Positions 33,488 to 45,093 of a stretch of DNA of 64,000 nucleotides are shown piece by piece. Position numbers and translations under genes: made by a program. A model generated the notes under the pieces. It searched no databases, was not told the DNA's origin, and worked only from the letters and a program-made list of their open reading frames with translations. The stretch comes from Streptomyces kaniharaensis (GTDB taxonomy: Bacteria; Actinomycetota; Actinomycetes; Streptomycetales; Streptomycetaceae), in contig NZ_WBOF01000001.1 of assembly GCF_009569385.1 (NCBI RefSeq), positions 1,240,001-1,304,000 of the forward strand, given 5' to 3'. Position 1 is the stretch's first letter; each line of letters begins with the position of its first letter.

Positions 33488-34375
33488 ATGCTCGACGTCC
33501 GACGCCTGCGCCTGCTGCGCGAACTGGCCCACCTCGGCACCATCGCCGCCGTCGCCGAGGCGCTGTCCTTCAGCCCTTCGGCGGTGTCCCAGCAGCTGTC
33601 CGTCCTGGAGAAGGAGGCCGGCGTCCCGCTCCTGGAGCGCACCGGGCGGAGGGTCGCGCTCACCCCGGCCGGGCGGAACCTGGTCCGCCACGCCGAGGCG
33701 GTCCTCGCCCGGCTGGAACAGGCGGACGCCGAACTCGCCCACGCCCGGCAGGGGTTGGCCGGCCCGCTGCGGATCGGCACCTACCCGTCGGCGGCCCGTG
33801 CGATCATCCCCGCGGTGCTCGCCGAACTGGCCGGCTGGCACCCGGACCTGGAGCCGATGGTCACCGAGGTCGACCCGGCGGCCGTCGCCGCCGCGCTGCG
33901 CGCGGGCGAACTGGACATCGCCCTGGTCCACGAGTACGACTTGGTTCCGGCCGACCCGGAACCCGGCCTCGCGGTGACCCGCCCGGTGTTCACCGAGCCG
34001 ATGTACCTGGCCGCCCGGAAGCCGGGCACCGTCGCCGAACAGCGCACCGCACCGTGGATCCTGTCCCCGCGCGGCACGCTCTGCCACACCATGGCCGTCC
34101 GGGCGTGCGAGTCCGCCGGGTTCGCGCCCCGGATCCGGCACCAGATCGACGACTTCACCACCGTGCTGGCCCTGGTCGCGGCCGGCCAGGGCGTCGCCCT
34201 GGTCCCCCACCTGGGCACCGCCCAGCCCCCGCCCGGCGTCGTCCTCACCCGGCTGCCGATGTACCGCCGCACCCGCGCCGCCTTCCGCGCGGGCGCCGGC
34301 TCCCATCCGGCGATCTCGGCCTTCGTCTCCGCCCTGCACACGGCCGTGCCCCCAGGTCTGGGCGGAAACAGCTGA
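33488..34375 (+). CDS. LysR-family transcriptional regulator
   Basis: A 295-residue LysR protein. The N-terminal winged helix-turn-helix (LDVRRLRLLRELAHLGTIAA, then LSFSPSAVSQQLSVLEKEAGV) is followed by the two-lobed effector domain starting GPLRIGTYPSAARAIIPAVL. It is divergent from the DapA-family gene with a 72-nt gap, the standard LysR arrangement, so it probably senses a substrate or product of that enzyme. Its stop lies inside a strong terminator stem. Confidence 0.92.
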   Translation: MLDVRRLRLLRELAHLGTIAAVAEALSFSPSAVSQQLSVLEKEAGVPLLERTGRRVALTPAGRNLVRHAEAVLARLEQADAELAHARQGLAGPLRIGTYPSAARAIIPAVLAELAGWHPDLEPMVTEVDPAAVAAALRAGELDIALVHEYDLVPADPEPGLAVTRPVFTEPMYLAARKPGTVAEQRTAPWILSPRGTLCHTMAVRACESAGFAPRIRHQIDDFTTVLALVAAGQGVALVPHLGTAQPPPGVVLTRLPMYRRTRAAFRAGAGSHPAISAFVSALHTAVPPGLGGNS

Positions 34376-34407
34376 TCCCCCCGGGGCGAGGGCCCCGGGG
34401 GGATCAG
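34372..34407. terminator. Bidirectional terminator between lysR and dnaE
   Basis: The arms ctgatccccccgggg (34372-34386) and ccccggggggatcag (34393-34407) pair perfectly over 15 bp with a 6-nt loop. It overlaps the lysR stop codon and lies 8 nt past the dnaE stop. Confidence 0.88.
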
Positions 34408-34415
34408 TCACTCTC

Positions 34416-37949
<3,534 letters not shown>

Positions 37950-38123
37950 GGCGGGGCCTCCGGAGGCTGGTGCTGGTCTGGTGGGCCGGCGAACGCGCAG
38001 GTCACAGGGGGTCCCTGGAAACAGATGAGGTCCGAACCACCTCGTAGGGTCCGGACCATCACTCACACGTTCACGCGTCTACTCTAGCCCCCTGCGGAGG
38101 CCCTCCGACTCCCCTCCGGAGCG

Positions 38124-39245
38124 TCACGAGGTCACCCCGGCGAGTCGCACCCGGGCGGCCTCCCGCACCTCCGGTTCCTCCATCGGATCGTCCCGAAGAT
38201 ACGCCAGCCGCTCCCGCACGCGCGGCCCGTCCGGGGCGCGCCGGACGGCCAGGAGGCGGGCGTTCGCCTCGCAGTCCCGGAGCGACTCGGTGTACGCCTC
38301 GTCCATGCCCGCCGCCCCGAGTGCCCCCAGCGCCTCCAGGTAGGCGGAGCGCTCGTACGAGTGCGGTGTCCAGAGCCAGAAGCGCCGCAGAAGGGACGCC
38401 GCGTCCGCCGCCCTGGGCCCGAACCTGGCCAGGCCGCGGGCCAGGGTGTCCGGCCCGCACCACTCCTGGGCCACCCACGCCCGTTCGAGCTCGTTCAGCA
38501 CCGTCGGCAGATCGCTCTCGTCGCCGTGTCCTGCCAGGACCACGAGGCCCAGGCCGGCGAGCCACGGCCGGTCGCTGGTCGCCCACTCGCGCGCGGCGGG
38601 TACGGCCTGTTCGCCGAGGACGTCGACCGCCCGTCCCAGCATGGGCAGCTGGCAGGTGCCGTCGGCTGCACCGAGGGTGGGCACCAACGGGATCAGCGCG
38701 GGTTCGGGAGCCCGGCGGGACAGTGCGCGCAGGGCCGTGGCCTTGGCGTTCTCGGGTACGTCCGGGTCGGCCAGCATGGCGAGCAGGCTTGCGCTGTCCC
38801 GCTCCGGGAGCGGGTCGGCCCACGTCCGACGAGTCGGCGCCGGGGCGTCGGCCATCGACCTCATCGACTCCACCGATTCGAGAACGAGCTCACGGTGCTC
38901 GCCGTCCTGGACGTAGGCGTTCAGCGCATCCCGCGCCTCGGTCGAGCCGTCGAGCGCCAGCAACTCCAGGACGCGGGCGGCCCGCATGCAGGTGTCCTCG
39001 GCTGCGGCCAACTGCTCGACGATCGGTCCCAGCGGGAGGTCCAGATCCCGTACCAGCCGGGCGAGGTAGAGGTGCCGGTCATCGACCTGCCGGTCCCACC
39101 GCCACTCCCAGCGGATGCACCCGTAGACGAGGTCGGCGGCGGCCGCCGGATCCTCCGCCGCCATCAGCGCGCCCAGGCCCCGGCCGCGCTGCAACAAGCC
39201 CGGCAAGGTGCTCGCCGGCGCGTACTCGTATCTCCGCTCTGCCAC
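38124..39245 (-). CDS. HEAT-repeat-like hypothetical protein
   Basis: A 373-residue soluble protein rich in Ala, Leu, Arg and Glu with recurring helical pairs of about 35-45 residues, such as ENAKATALRALSRRAPEPALIPLVPTLG and RPWLAGLGLVVLAGHGDESDLP, resembling HEAT/ARM repeats. A Trp-rich N-terminal part (CIRWEWRWDRQ) and a central Pro-rich break are visible. I do not recognise a specific family. Streptomycetes carry many such proteins of unknown role, possibly protein scaffolds. It is upstream of dnaE on the same strand. Confidence 0.72.
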   Translation of the reverse strand: MAERRYEYAPASTLPGLLQRGRGLGALMAAEDPAAAADLVYGCIRWEWRWDRQVDDRHLYLARLVRDLDLPLGPIVEQLAAAEDTCMRAARVLELLALDGSTEARDALNAYVQDGEHRELVLESVESMRSMADAPAPTRRTWADPLPERDSASLLAMLADPDVPENAKATALRALSRRAPEPALIPLVPTLGAADGTCQLPMLGRAVDVLGEQAVPAAREWATSDRPWLAGLGLVVLAGHGDESDLPTVLNELERAWVAQEWCGPDTLARGLARFGPRAADAASLLRRFWLWTPHSYERSAYLEALGALGAAGMDEAYTESLRDCEANARLLAVRRAPDGPRVRERLAYLRDDPMEEPEVREAARVRLAGVTS

Positions 39246-39296
39246 GCCCCCATCGTGCCGCAGCCCCCGGCGCGCGGGGCGGCGGGGGCCGGCGGA

Positions 39297-39410
39297 TCAC
39301 GCGTCCTCGTCCGGCGGGGTCGCACGGAGGGCGGTGACGACGCCCAGGGCGACGGTGGCGATCGCGAGGGCGAGGAGGACGGCGAAAGCGGTGGCGATCA
39401 GGAATCGCAC
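39297..39410 (-). CDS. Possible 37-residue single-pass membrane protein
   Basis: A GTG at 39410 opens a 37-codon frame encoding a hydrophobic helix of about 26 residues (from RFLIATAFAVLLALAIATV onward), then TPPDEDA and a stop. It overlaps the end of the upstream 77-residue gene by 13 nt, implying translational coupling. The ribosome site is weak (GCGAGA). Such small membrane proteins are common in streptomycetes but often unannotated. Confidence 0.4.
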   Translation of the reverse strand: MRFLIATAFAVLLALAIATVALGVVTALRATPPDEDA

Positions 39411-39631
39411 GAGATCTCGCGTTCGGCGTCGAGGAGCAGATTCAGGAGGTTGAGGAGAGTGGAAACCGGCGCCGTGTTGAAGCAGACGAGGACCCGCCCG
39501 TCGAGGGTCTCGTCCGTGGTAGCCGACGGCCAGACCAGCCCGAACTTCTTTCCCCGCTCGTGGACTTCACCCAGCAGGATGCGGATGTGCTCGTCGGTGT
39601 AGTGCCGGATACGGGGGTCCGTCGGCTTCAT
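39398..39631 (-). CDS. Hypothetical 77-residue protein
   Basis: A small soluble protein starting MKPTDPRIRHYTDEHIRILL and containing GRVLVCFNTAPVSTLLNLLN near its acidic C-terminus. Base composition is less GC-rich than in the core genes. I recognise no family. A GTG five codons upstream is another possible start. It faces the DUF5753 remnant divergently and could encode a partner or leftover of the same insertion. Confidence 0.5.
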   Translation of the reverse strand: MKPTDPRIRHYTDEHIRILLGEVHERGKKFGLVWPSATTDETLDGRVLVCFNTAPVSTLLNLLNLLLDAEREISCDS

Positions 39632-39674
39632 CGGGTGACGCTTCACGCGACGGAGTCCAGGACTTGCCGCGCTC

Positions 39675-40124
39675 GTGGGGCTCCACGCCCCACCGGTGCG
39701 TGAGCCCCACGACGAGCTGAAGGCCCCTGCCCGACTCCGCCAGGAGGCCGATCTGCGTCGCGACCAGAAGCCGATGACCTTCTTCATCTACGAATCCGTG
39801 CTGTGGACTCGCTTCGGGGGCACCGAGATCCTCCGGGAGCAACTGGCATCCCTGCTCGAAGACTCCGAGCAGCCATGGGTAACGATCCGAGTCGTACCGT
39901 TCGACATCGACACGTTCCCCGGGGCTGTTGAGAACCTCACCTACGCGTTCGGCAAGGTGCCAGAACTCGACACCGTCGAGGTTGAGTCCTCCCGTGGTCC
40001 CGTGTACATGGATGCCGTCAGCGAGCTCACCAGCTATCGCTCCATCTTCGACCGCACCGAATCGATGGCGCTGAGCGAGAACAAGTCTCGTAGCCTGATT
40101 CGCAAGATCGCAAAGAGCCTATGA
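39675..40124 (+). pseudogene. 5'-truncated DUF5753 (Scr1-type) transcriptional regulator remnant
   Basis: The frame encodes the C-terminal ligand domain of XRE-DUF5753 regulators: RLRQEADLRRDQKP, then TFFIYESVLWTRFGG, REQLASLLEDSEQPWVTIRV, FDIDTFPG, and the end TESMALSENKSRSLIRKIAK. The N-terminal helix-turn-helix, usually about 120-150 residues before this, is missing, and sequence upstream encodes no such domain. The DUF397 gene follows 10 nt downstream, the standard partner order. Third-position GC is lower than in core genes. Either a deleted gene or a free ligand domain from an internal ATG near 39774. Confidence 0.75.
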
Positions 40125-40134
40125 AAGGCCGACC

Positions 40135-40335
40135 ATGACCTACACCGAGTGGCAGAAGTCATCCTTCAGCGGGTCCGGCAATGACTGCGTGGAGGTCTGC
40201 ACGACCAACGGGGCGGTCGAACTCCGCGAGTCCGACGAGGGCCACCTCATCCTCCGCACCACCCCCACCACCTTCGCCACCTTCCTCCAAGCCGCCAAGG
40301 CCGGCGAATTCCACCACGTCATCGCCACTTCGTAG
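40135..40335 (+). CDS. DUF397 protein
   Basis: A 66-residue DUF397 protein: WQKSSFSGSGNDCVEVC is the family signature, followed by ELRESDEG and TTFATFLQAAKAGEF. DUF397 proteins pair with XRE-DUF5753 regulators and act in streptomycete development (for example the BldB/WhiJ-type systems), binding their regulator partner. Here the partner has lost its DNA-binding domain, so this copy may be orphaned. A GAAAGG-type site precedes ATG. A perfect terminator follows. Confidence 0.9.
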   Translation: MTYTEWQKSSFSGSGNDCVEVCTTNGAVELRESDEGHLILRTTPTTFATFLQAAKAGEFHHVIATS

Positions 40336-40344
40336 CGCATCGTT

Positions 40345-40378
40345 CCGGTGGCCCCTTGCGCTCGCAAGGGGCCACCGG
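40345..40378. terminator. Bidirectional terminator between DUF397 and patatin genes
   Basis: The arms ccggtggccccttgcg (40345-40360) and cgcaaggggccaccgg (40363-40378) pair perfectly over 16 bp with a 2-nt loop. Convergent genes stop on both sides. Confidence 0.88.
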
Positions 40379-40425
40379 CAGAAGGACCCCAGCCAGTACT
40401 CCAGCCCGTAGATCGCGGGCGGCGC

Positions 40426-41280
40426 TCAGTCCGTGTCGGATCCGGTCTTCCAGGCGAGACCAAGCTGCTCTGCAGCATCGGCGGCTTGGCGAAGACCCGC
40501 CTGGTAGGCCGGTTCCCAGGCTGTCCGGTCATTCAGGTCCGAGCCGAATGCGCGTATCGATTCCGGATCGGGCTCGATGGTCACCACGGTGTGCGCCGCG
40601 GCGACCGCCAGCTCCTGGTGGAGCAACTCGCGGGGGAACAGGTGCGCCTGCGGGTCGATCACGACGAGCGTGCGGGCTCCCGCCGCGAGTCCGGCGTTGG
40701 TCGCCGACTGCAGGGCGCCGTCCATGTATCGACGGCCGTTGATGGTGATCGGCGGGTAGATGCCCGGGAAGGCCGTGCTTGCCGCCACGGCGGAGGACAG
40801 CGGTGCGCCACTCGCGCGGTCGAAGACCTCCTGCTCGCCCGTCTCGGCGTCCACCGCGGGGATGAGCAGCTGCCGGTCCGGCCATTGGTCCGCGCCGACC
40901 ATGGCGCGCATCCGGGCGACATGTGCCTGCTCGGGGCCGGTCTCGGCAGCGAGCGCGATCTGGCCCACTCGGCGCCGTGCCCCGGCCGGGTCCGAGGCGG
41001 CATTACCGAGTACAGCGAATGCCTCGCCCACCGAGCGCCCGTCCACCTGGGGAGGAGTGCTGTCGGAGCCGGCGGGGCGCACTGGGGCGGCGAGCCGGTC
41101 GGGGTCCTGACCGGTGGCCAGCAGTGCGGCGGTGATCGCGCCGGCCGAGGTTCCGACGATCAGTTCGGCCTCGCCGAGATCCACCCCGCTGCGGCGCAGT
41201 CCGCTGGCGATCCCAGCCGTCCAGGCCGTGCCGACGAGACCTCCGGCGCCCAGTACGAGTGCCCGGTCGAGTGCGTGCAT
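40426..41280 (-). CDS. Patatin-like phospholipase
   Basis: A 284-residue patatin-like acyl hydrolase. The oxyanion loop is VLGAGGLVGTAWTAG, the nucleophile Ser is in VGTSAGAITAALL, and the catalytic Asp in YMDGALQS (DGA). These proteins cut acyl groups from phospholipids. No signal peptide is seen. It is divergent from a TetR gene with an 83-nt gap that holds an inverted repeat, so TetR control is likely. Confidence 0.88.
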   Translation of the reverse strand: MHALDRALVLGAGGLVGTAWTAGIASGLRRSGVDLGEAELIVGTSAGAITAALLATGQDPDRLAAPVRPAGSDSTPPQVDGRSVGEAFAVLGNAASDPAGARRRVGQIALAAETGPEQAHVARMRAMVGADQWPDRQLLIPAVDAETGEQEVFDRASGAPLSSAVAASTAFPGIYPPITINGRRYMDGALQSATNAGLAAGARTLVVIDPQAHLFPRELLHQELAVAAAHTVVTIEPDPESIRAFGSDLNDRTAWEPAYQAGLRQAADAAEQLGLAWKTGSDTD

Positions 41281-41322
41281 GACTGTCTCCCTCCCATTAT
41301 TGAAACAGTCGTACCATATACT
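41281..41322. promoter_or_regulatory. Shared patatin/TetR promoter region with inverted repeat
   Basis: GACTGT (41281-41286) and ACAGTC (41305-41310) form an inverted repeat directly before the patatin start. The region is AT-rich relative to its surroundings and contains TATACT (41317-41322), a good -10 box for the TetR gene. A TetR dimer site here would control both genes. Confidence 0.4.
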
Positions 41323-41363
41323 GACGCAGGCTCAGAAACGCGGCAACGAGAGGACGATCCACC

Positions 41364-41924
41364 GTGGGGCGACCCCCAGATCCCGCCCGACGGGAGGCCA
41401 CGCTGGCGCGGGCGACCGACTACGTACTGGCGCACGGCCTGGCCGGGCTGAGCCTGCGGCCGCTGGCCGCAGCTCTCGACACCAGCCCGCGGATGCTGCT
41501 CTACGACTTCGGCAGCAAGCAGGAGTTGATCTCTGCCGTCCTTGCCGAGGCCCGCCGCCGCGGTGCGACACGGTTGGCCGAGAACCTCCCGACGGAGGCA
41601 GCCTCTCCGGAGGAACACCTGCGCGACATCTGGGCCTGGATGAGCGCACCGGAGCGCGCCCCGTTCGTCCGTCTGTTCTTCGAGGTGCACGCCGACGGCC
41701 TCGCTCACCCCGAGAACTACCCGGACCGGGCCGAGGCGATCACGGGCTGGTTCAACACCCTCGGCGCCACGTTGCACGGCATCACCACCGGCCCTGACGA
41801 CACCATCACTCCCACGTTGGTCATGGCCGTCATCCGGGGCCTGCTGTTCGATCTCACGACCACCGGGGACCGCCGCCGCACCGACCGCGCCCTGGACCGC
41901 TTCTGCGAACTCCTCCGGCATTGA
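41364..41924 (+). CDS. TetR-family transcriptional regulator
   Basis: A 186-residue TetR repressor. The N-terminal helix-turn-helix includes RREATLARATDYVLAHGLAG, LSLRPLAAALDTSPRMLLYDF and GSKQELISAVL. The C-terminal ligand domain has a Trp-rich stretch (IWAWMSAP). It most likely represses the divergent patatin gene and itself. GTG start follows a weak GAGAGG. Confidence 0.9.
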   Translation: MGRPPDPARREATLARATDYVLAHGLAGLSLRPLAAALDTSPRMLLYDFGSKQELISAVLAEARRRGATRLAENLPTEAASPEEHLRDIWAWMSAPERAPFVRLFFEVHADGLAHPENYPDRAEAITGWFNTLGATLHGITTGPDDTITPTLVMAVIRGLLFDLTTTGDRRRTDRALDRFCELLRH

Positions 41925-42164
41925 ACGAAGAGCGACGATCGCGCGGAGACCGCAGGTCACAGCGCAGATCCTGCCCGCCGGCAGGAGCCATCCGAGGCCG
42001 TGACGGGCCCGATCGCGACTACGGCGACGACCCGGAACTGCGCACCGCCCTTACGTGCTCGCGGTGGCCCGCAACCACGAAATCCGCCGGTCCCGGCGGG
42101 CGGCCGGCGACCAGCTGTCGGCGACCGCTACCACCGCTCCCCACCTCGCCGTCTCGGAGGATGC

Positions 42165-42596
42165 TCAGTCGAGACAGAAGTCGTTGCCCTCGATGTCCTC
42201 CATGTGGATGCACGAGTCGTCGCCGCCGTCATACAGCAGTCGCACGCGTACTGCGCCGAGCGCGACCAGGCGTGCGCACTCGGCTTCGAGTGCGGCGAGG
42301 CGCTCTTCACCCACGAGTCCGGTGCCGACCCGCACGTCAAGATGCACCCGGTTCTTGACGACCTTGCCTTCGGGGACACGCTGGAAGTACAGCCGCGGGC
42401 CCACACCCGAGGGGTCGATGCAGGCGAACGCCGAACCCTGACGCTCAGACGGCAGCGAGCGATCGAAATCGCCCCAGGTGGCAAACCCCTTCGGTGGCGG
42501 CGGTACGACGTACCCCAGCACATCGCACCAGAAACGAGCGACGCGCTCAGGTTCCGCGCAGTCGAAGGTGACTTGGAACTGCTTGATCGATGCCAT
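42165..42596 (-). CDS. VOC-family protein
   Basis: A 143-residue single-module glyoxalase-like protein: FQVTFDCAEPERVARFWCDVL begins the fold, then RLYFQRVPEG, NRVHLDVRVGTG and the C-terminal HMEDIEGNDFCLD. The metal His and Glu positions are present. Substrate unknown. It stands alone with about 200-nt gaps on both sides in which I see no further gene. Confidence 0.85.
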   Translation of the reverse strand: MASIKQFQVTFDCAEPERVARFWCDVLGYVVPPPPKGFATWGDFDRSLPSERQGSAFACIDPSGVGPRLYFQRVPEGKVVKNRVHLDVRVGTGLVGEERLAALEAECARLVALGAVRVRLLYDGGDDSCIHMEDIEGNDFCLD

Positions 42597-42794
42597 CGAC
42601 CCACCATAGCAAGGGAGGTCTATCGCTCATGTCCCGCTAGGGATCCACATGTTGACGGTACGACGGCCCTTGCGAGCCGCTGCTGTCTCATGCCTCCAAG
42701 GGGTCGCCTGCCGTTCCGGACCAGACCACCGACGCATCCCTCGCCGCGTTTCCCGACAGGAGCCTGCCGATCCGGGCCTACAGTAACGCGCGCT

Positions 42795-43328
42795 TCACGC
42801 GGCCACAGAACGGATCATGGCGATCAGGCGAGGCGACTCGGGCGAAGGCTGCTGGCTGTTGAACGTCTCGTAGCCCCAAGACTCGTACAGGGCTTCGACC
42901 TTGCCGTCTCCGGCGAGCGGGTTGGCCAGCAGAGTGACGTGATTCTCGGTGCGGCCGGACAGTAGCTCGTCATGGATACGTCGGGCGACACCGGTTCCGC
43001 GCCAGGGAGTCCGGACGCCGATCTCCTTGAGCGCTACCGTGGGCACCTCGGTCAAGCCATCGGGCAGCGGCTCGGTCATGCGCTTCCACCAGCGGTCGTC
43101 CGGCGCAAGGGTGTTGGCGTAGGCGTATCCGACCGGCACATGGTCGTCGTAGGCGATGACCACCTCGAAGCCTGGCTCGGCCGCGTGCCGGTCGAGGCGT
43201 TCCGCGAACGCGGCGACGCGGTAGTTCGGCAGGTGCAGCAGCGGCGCTCGTACGTCGGCGTAGACGTCCAGCAGGACCTGCCGGACGTTGGGGGGCAGGT
43301 CGCGGTGCCGGAGGAGCTCGGTGGTCAC
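42795..43328 (-). CDS. GNAT-family N-acetyltransferase
   Basis: A 177-residue GNAT enzyme. The acetyl-CoA loop is IGVRTPWRGTGVARRIHDELL (core RGTGVA), with LLANPLAGDGKVEALYESWGYE at the end typical of small-molecule acetyltransferases. The start overlaps the stop of the XRE-TPR regulator by 4 nt, so the two are one unit. Substrate is unknown; because the unit is divergent from the peptide/cyclase-like pair, a role in modifying that peptide or giving self-protection is possible but unproven. Confidence 0.85.
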   Translation of the reverse strand: MTTELLRHRDLPPNVRQVLLDVYADVRAPLLHLPNYRVAAFAERLDRHAAEPGFEVVIAYDDHVPVGYAYANTLAPDDRWWKRMTEPLPDGLTEVPTVALKEIGVRTPWRGTGVARRIHDELLSGRTENHVTLLANPLAGDGKVEALYESWGYETFNSQQPSPESPRLIAMIRSVAA

Positions 43329-44587
43329 GTAGTCCTCCAGATGGTGTGGGCGTACTCGGCCCAGTCCCGGGCCGGGCTGCTGCCGACAGCCAGGTCGTCC
43401 AGCTTGGCACCGAAGACGGTCAGCATGCCGGTGATACGAGGATGGTTGGAGACTTCGGTCGGCACCGCCATGGCGGTGGAGACGGCGTGCTCGAAGTCCC
43501 CTTGGCCCAGTTGGGCTTGGGCGAGGCGGACGGTGGTGATCGCGCGGGACCGCTGCATGGTGTCGCGGAGACCGGCAAGGCTACGGTGCGCGTGGGCTTC
43601 GGCGTCCTCCCAGTTCCCTGCTGACAGGTGGGCCGCAAGGGCGAGGGAGTCGAGTTCGGCCTGGTCGTAGAAGGCTGCTATCCACAGCGGCCGCGGCGCG
43701 CTCGGGTCCGCACGGTCCAGGGCCTCCTGAACCCGGCCGAGAGACCGGCGAACGGCATTGACGTCGCCGGTCAGGCCGTGGATGGCCGCGTGCCTGGCAT
43801 GCCCAAGCGAGGCAAACAAGGGATCACGGCGGGTGATCGGCAGGTTGCGGGCGACGTCGTTGGCGGCGAGCGCGTCGCCGGGCCGTCCGAGGTGACGATA
43901 GAGGCTCCCGGCGTGCGACCAGATCCGGAACTGAATGCTGAAGTCGCCGGACATGGCCGCGAGGTACGCGGCCTTCTGGTGGTGCCGGAGAGCGGCGTCG
44001 AAACGGCGACCGTCGATAGCGGCCCACATCGCGCTGGAGGTGAAGGAAGCCGCACAGGCATACAGGGCGGACCGAATCCGTTGGGTCGCGATGCCGTGTT
44101 CCTGGAGAGCAAGGGCTGCGTCAGCGAGGGCGGCCGCTTGAGATTCGATGCTCAGCCGGCCGCCGAGTCGGTGATCGCTGGCGATGACCTCGGCAAAACG
44201 AAACTGCAGCCGTTCGATGTCGGCAGTGCCGATCCGGCGCGACGTGGTCGACGCCGCGGTCGTAGCGGCGGCGGCCAGGACGCTCCCTCCTACGGCGGTC
44301 ATGAAGTCGCGCCGTCTCACGTCTTCCTCCGGTGTGGTGCGGGTCCGGCTCGTCGGGACGAAGCCGAGTTCTTCGAGGCTGCAGCCGAACACCGCCTTGA
44401 GTGCGTGGCGGATCTTGGCAGGTGGCCACCGAGTCGCGCCGGTCAGCCAGTTGTGGATCGTTCGCTCGGACACCGTGCCGGCTTTCCCGGTGAGCATCTC
44501 GATCTCATTGTTCACCTCGCAGGCCAACTCGGCTTTCGTCATGCGGCGTTCGGCCATCCTGCGGCGGAGAAGGATGTTGGCCACCAT
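43325..44587 (-). CDS. XRE-family regulator with TPR-like C-terminal domain
   Basis: A 420-residue protein. The N-terminal helix-turn-helix (MTKAELACEVNNEIEM, then TVSERTIHNWLTG, WPPAKIRHALKAVFGCSLEELGF) is followed by a Tat-like linker segment (RRRDFMTAVGGSVLAAAATT) and a long helical region of TPR type (about residues 130-410), the plan of streptomycete peptide- or small-molecule-sensing regulators. ATG 44587 is preceded by TACGTT at 6 nt (leaderless). It is divergent from the 52-residue peptide gene across 266 nt. Confidence 0.87.
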   Translation of the reverse strand: MVANILLRRRMAERRMTKAELACEVNNEIEMLTGKAGTVSERTIHNWLTGATRWPPAKIRHALKAVFGCSLEELGFVPTSRTRTTPEEDVRRRDFMTAVGGSVLAAAATTAASTTSRRIGTADIERLQFRFAEVIASDHRLGGRLSIESQAAALADAALALQEHGIATQRIRSALYACAASFTSSAMWAAIDGRRFDAALRHHQKAAYLAAMSGDFSIQFRIWSHAGSLYRHLGRPGDALAANDVARNLPITRRDPLFASLGHARHAAIHGLTGDVNAVRRSLGRVQEALDRADPSAPRPLWIAAFYDQAELDSLALAAHLSAGNWEDAEAHAHRSLAGLRDTMQRSRAITTVRLAQAQLGQGDFEHAVSTAMAVPTEVSNHPRITGMLTVFGAKLDDLAVGSSPARDWAEYAHTIWRTT

Positions 44588-44593
44588 GCAGTC

Positions 44594-44599
44594 AACGTA
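44594..44599 (-). promoter_or_regulatory. Predicted -10 box of the XRE-TPR regulator gene
   Basis: TACGTT on the minus strand ends 6 nt before the ATG at 44587, predicting a leaderless mRNA. No clear -35 is seen. Confidence 0.35.
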
Positions 44600-44795
44600 A
44601 CCGCACCATCACTTGCCGCGCACGGCGCCGAGTAATGAGCTGGCCAAGTTTTCCGGTTCGAAGTGGACCGTCTCACACCGAACTCTTCCTCGCTCACGCA
44701 CAGTTGATGCCCGTTCACTGGTCATGCGCAGGCCCCGGCCAGACAGGCACACCCATCGGGCCCCGGCGCCGGTGCCGGCAATCCCGCCGGTACCG

Positions 44796-44823
44796 GGCCT
44801 CCCCCGGCCTGCCGGGGGAGGCC
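44796..44823. repeat. Perfect G/C palindrome upstream of the small peptide gene
   Basis: The arms ggcctcccccggc (44796-44808) and gccgggggaggcc (44811-44823) pair over 13 bp with a 2-nt loop. It lies 30 nt before the start codon, inside the expected leader RNA, preceded by another GC-rich inverted region (about 44758-44797). It may act as attenuator of the peptide mRNA or as an inserted repeat of the family seen at gltB and lspA. Confidence 0.6.
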
Positions 44824-44853
44824 ACCGACGTCCCAGGTGAAGGGAACAGATCC

Positions 44854-45012
44854 TTGAACATCACCGACGAACGAATGCTGCTGGAAGCGGCCGACCGGAT
44901 CTTCGGCGACGAGCCCGCGTACGAGGTCATGGACACCACCGACCGGTACTCGTACAAGAAGAAGGAGGGCTCTTCCGACACCAACCACACGTACGACACC
45001 ACGGGGGTCTGA
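44854..45012 (+). CDS. 52-residue putative RiPP precursor peptide
   Basis: A TTG start with AAGGGA 7-8 nt upstream opens a 52-codon frame. The first half is acidic and leader-like (ITDERMLLEAADRIFGDEPA), the second is rich in Asp, Thr, Tyr and Lys: DTTDRYSYKKKEG then SSDTNHTYDTTGV. Short repeats DTTD, SDTN and YDTTG give Asp side chains near a KKK patch, suitable for isopeptide or amide chemistry. It precedes an asparagine-synthetase-fold gene, separated by a perfect hairpin. It lacks the usual lasso leader YxxP motif and a good Gly-to-Asp/Glu ring of 7-9 residues. Precursor function is inference from context. An ATG seven codons later is a weaker start. Confidence 0.55.
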   Translation: MNITDERMLLEAADRIFGDEPAYEVMDTTDRYSYKKKEGSSDTNHTYDTTGV

Positions 45013-45023
45013 CCGACTGTCTT

Positions 45024-45054
45024 CCCGGCCCAGCAGCACCCCTGCTGGGCCGGG
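45024..45054 (+). terminator. Perfect hairpin (attenuator) between peptide and synthetase-like gene
   Basis: The arms cccggcccagcag (45024-45036) and ctgctgggccggg (45042-45054) pair over 13 bp with a 5-nt loop, 12 nt after the peptide stop. Such a partial terminator commonly keeps precursor mRNA in excess over enzyme mRNA in RiPP clusters. Confidence 0.75.
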
Positions 45055-45093
45055 CCGTGTCCACCCTCACCGTCTCACGAAGGCTCACCGCCG

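Noticed and set aside
41925..42164. 145-codon plus-strand frame after the TetR gene
   Set aside because: Arg/Pro-rich sequence running antisense into the VOC gene; no motif and no ribosome site.
44635..44853. Upstream in-frame extension of the 52-residue peptide
   Set aside because: The extension passes through two GC hairpins, has no conserved-looking sequence, and a good ribosome site lies directly before the TTG at 44854.
44854..45012. Classical lasso peptide with core starting at Gly39
   Set aside because: From Gly39 the nearest acidic residues are at core positions 4 and 10, not 7-9, and the leader lacks the YxxP motif, so the standard lasso model does not fit.
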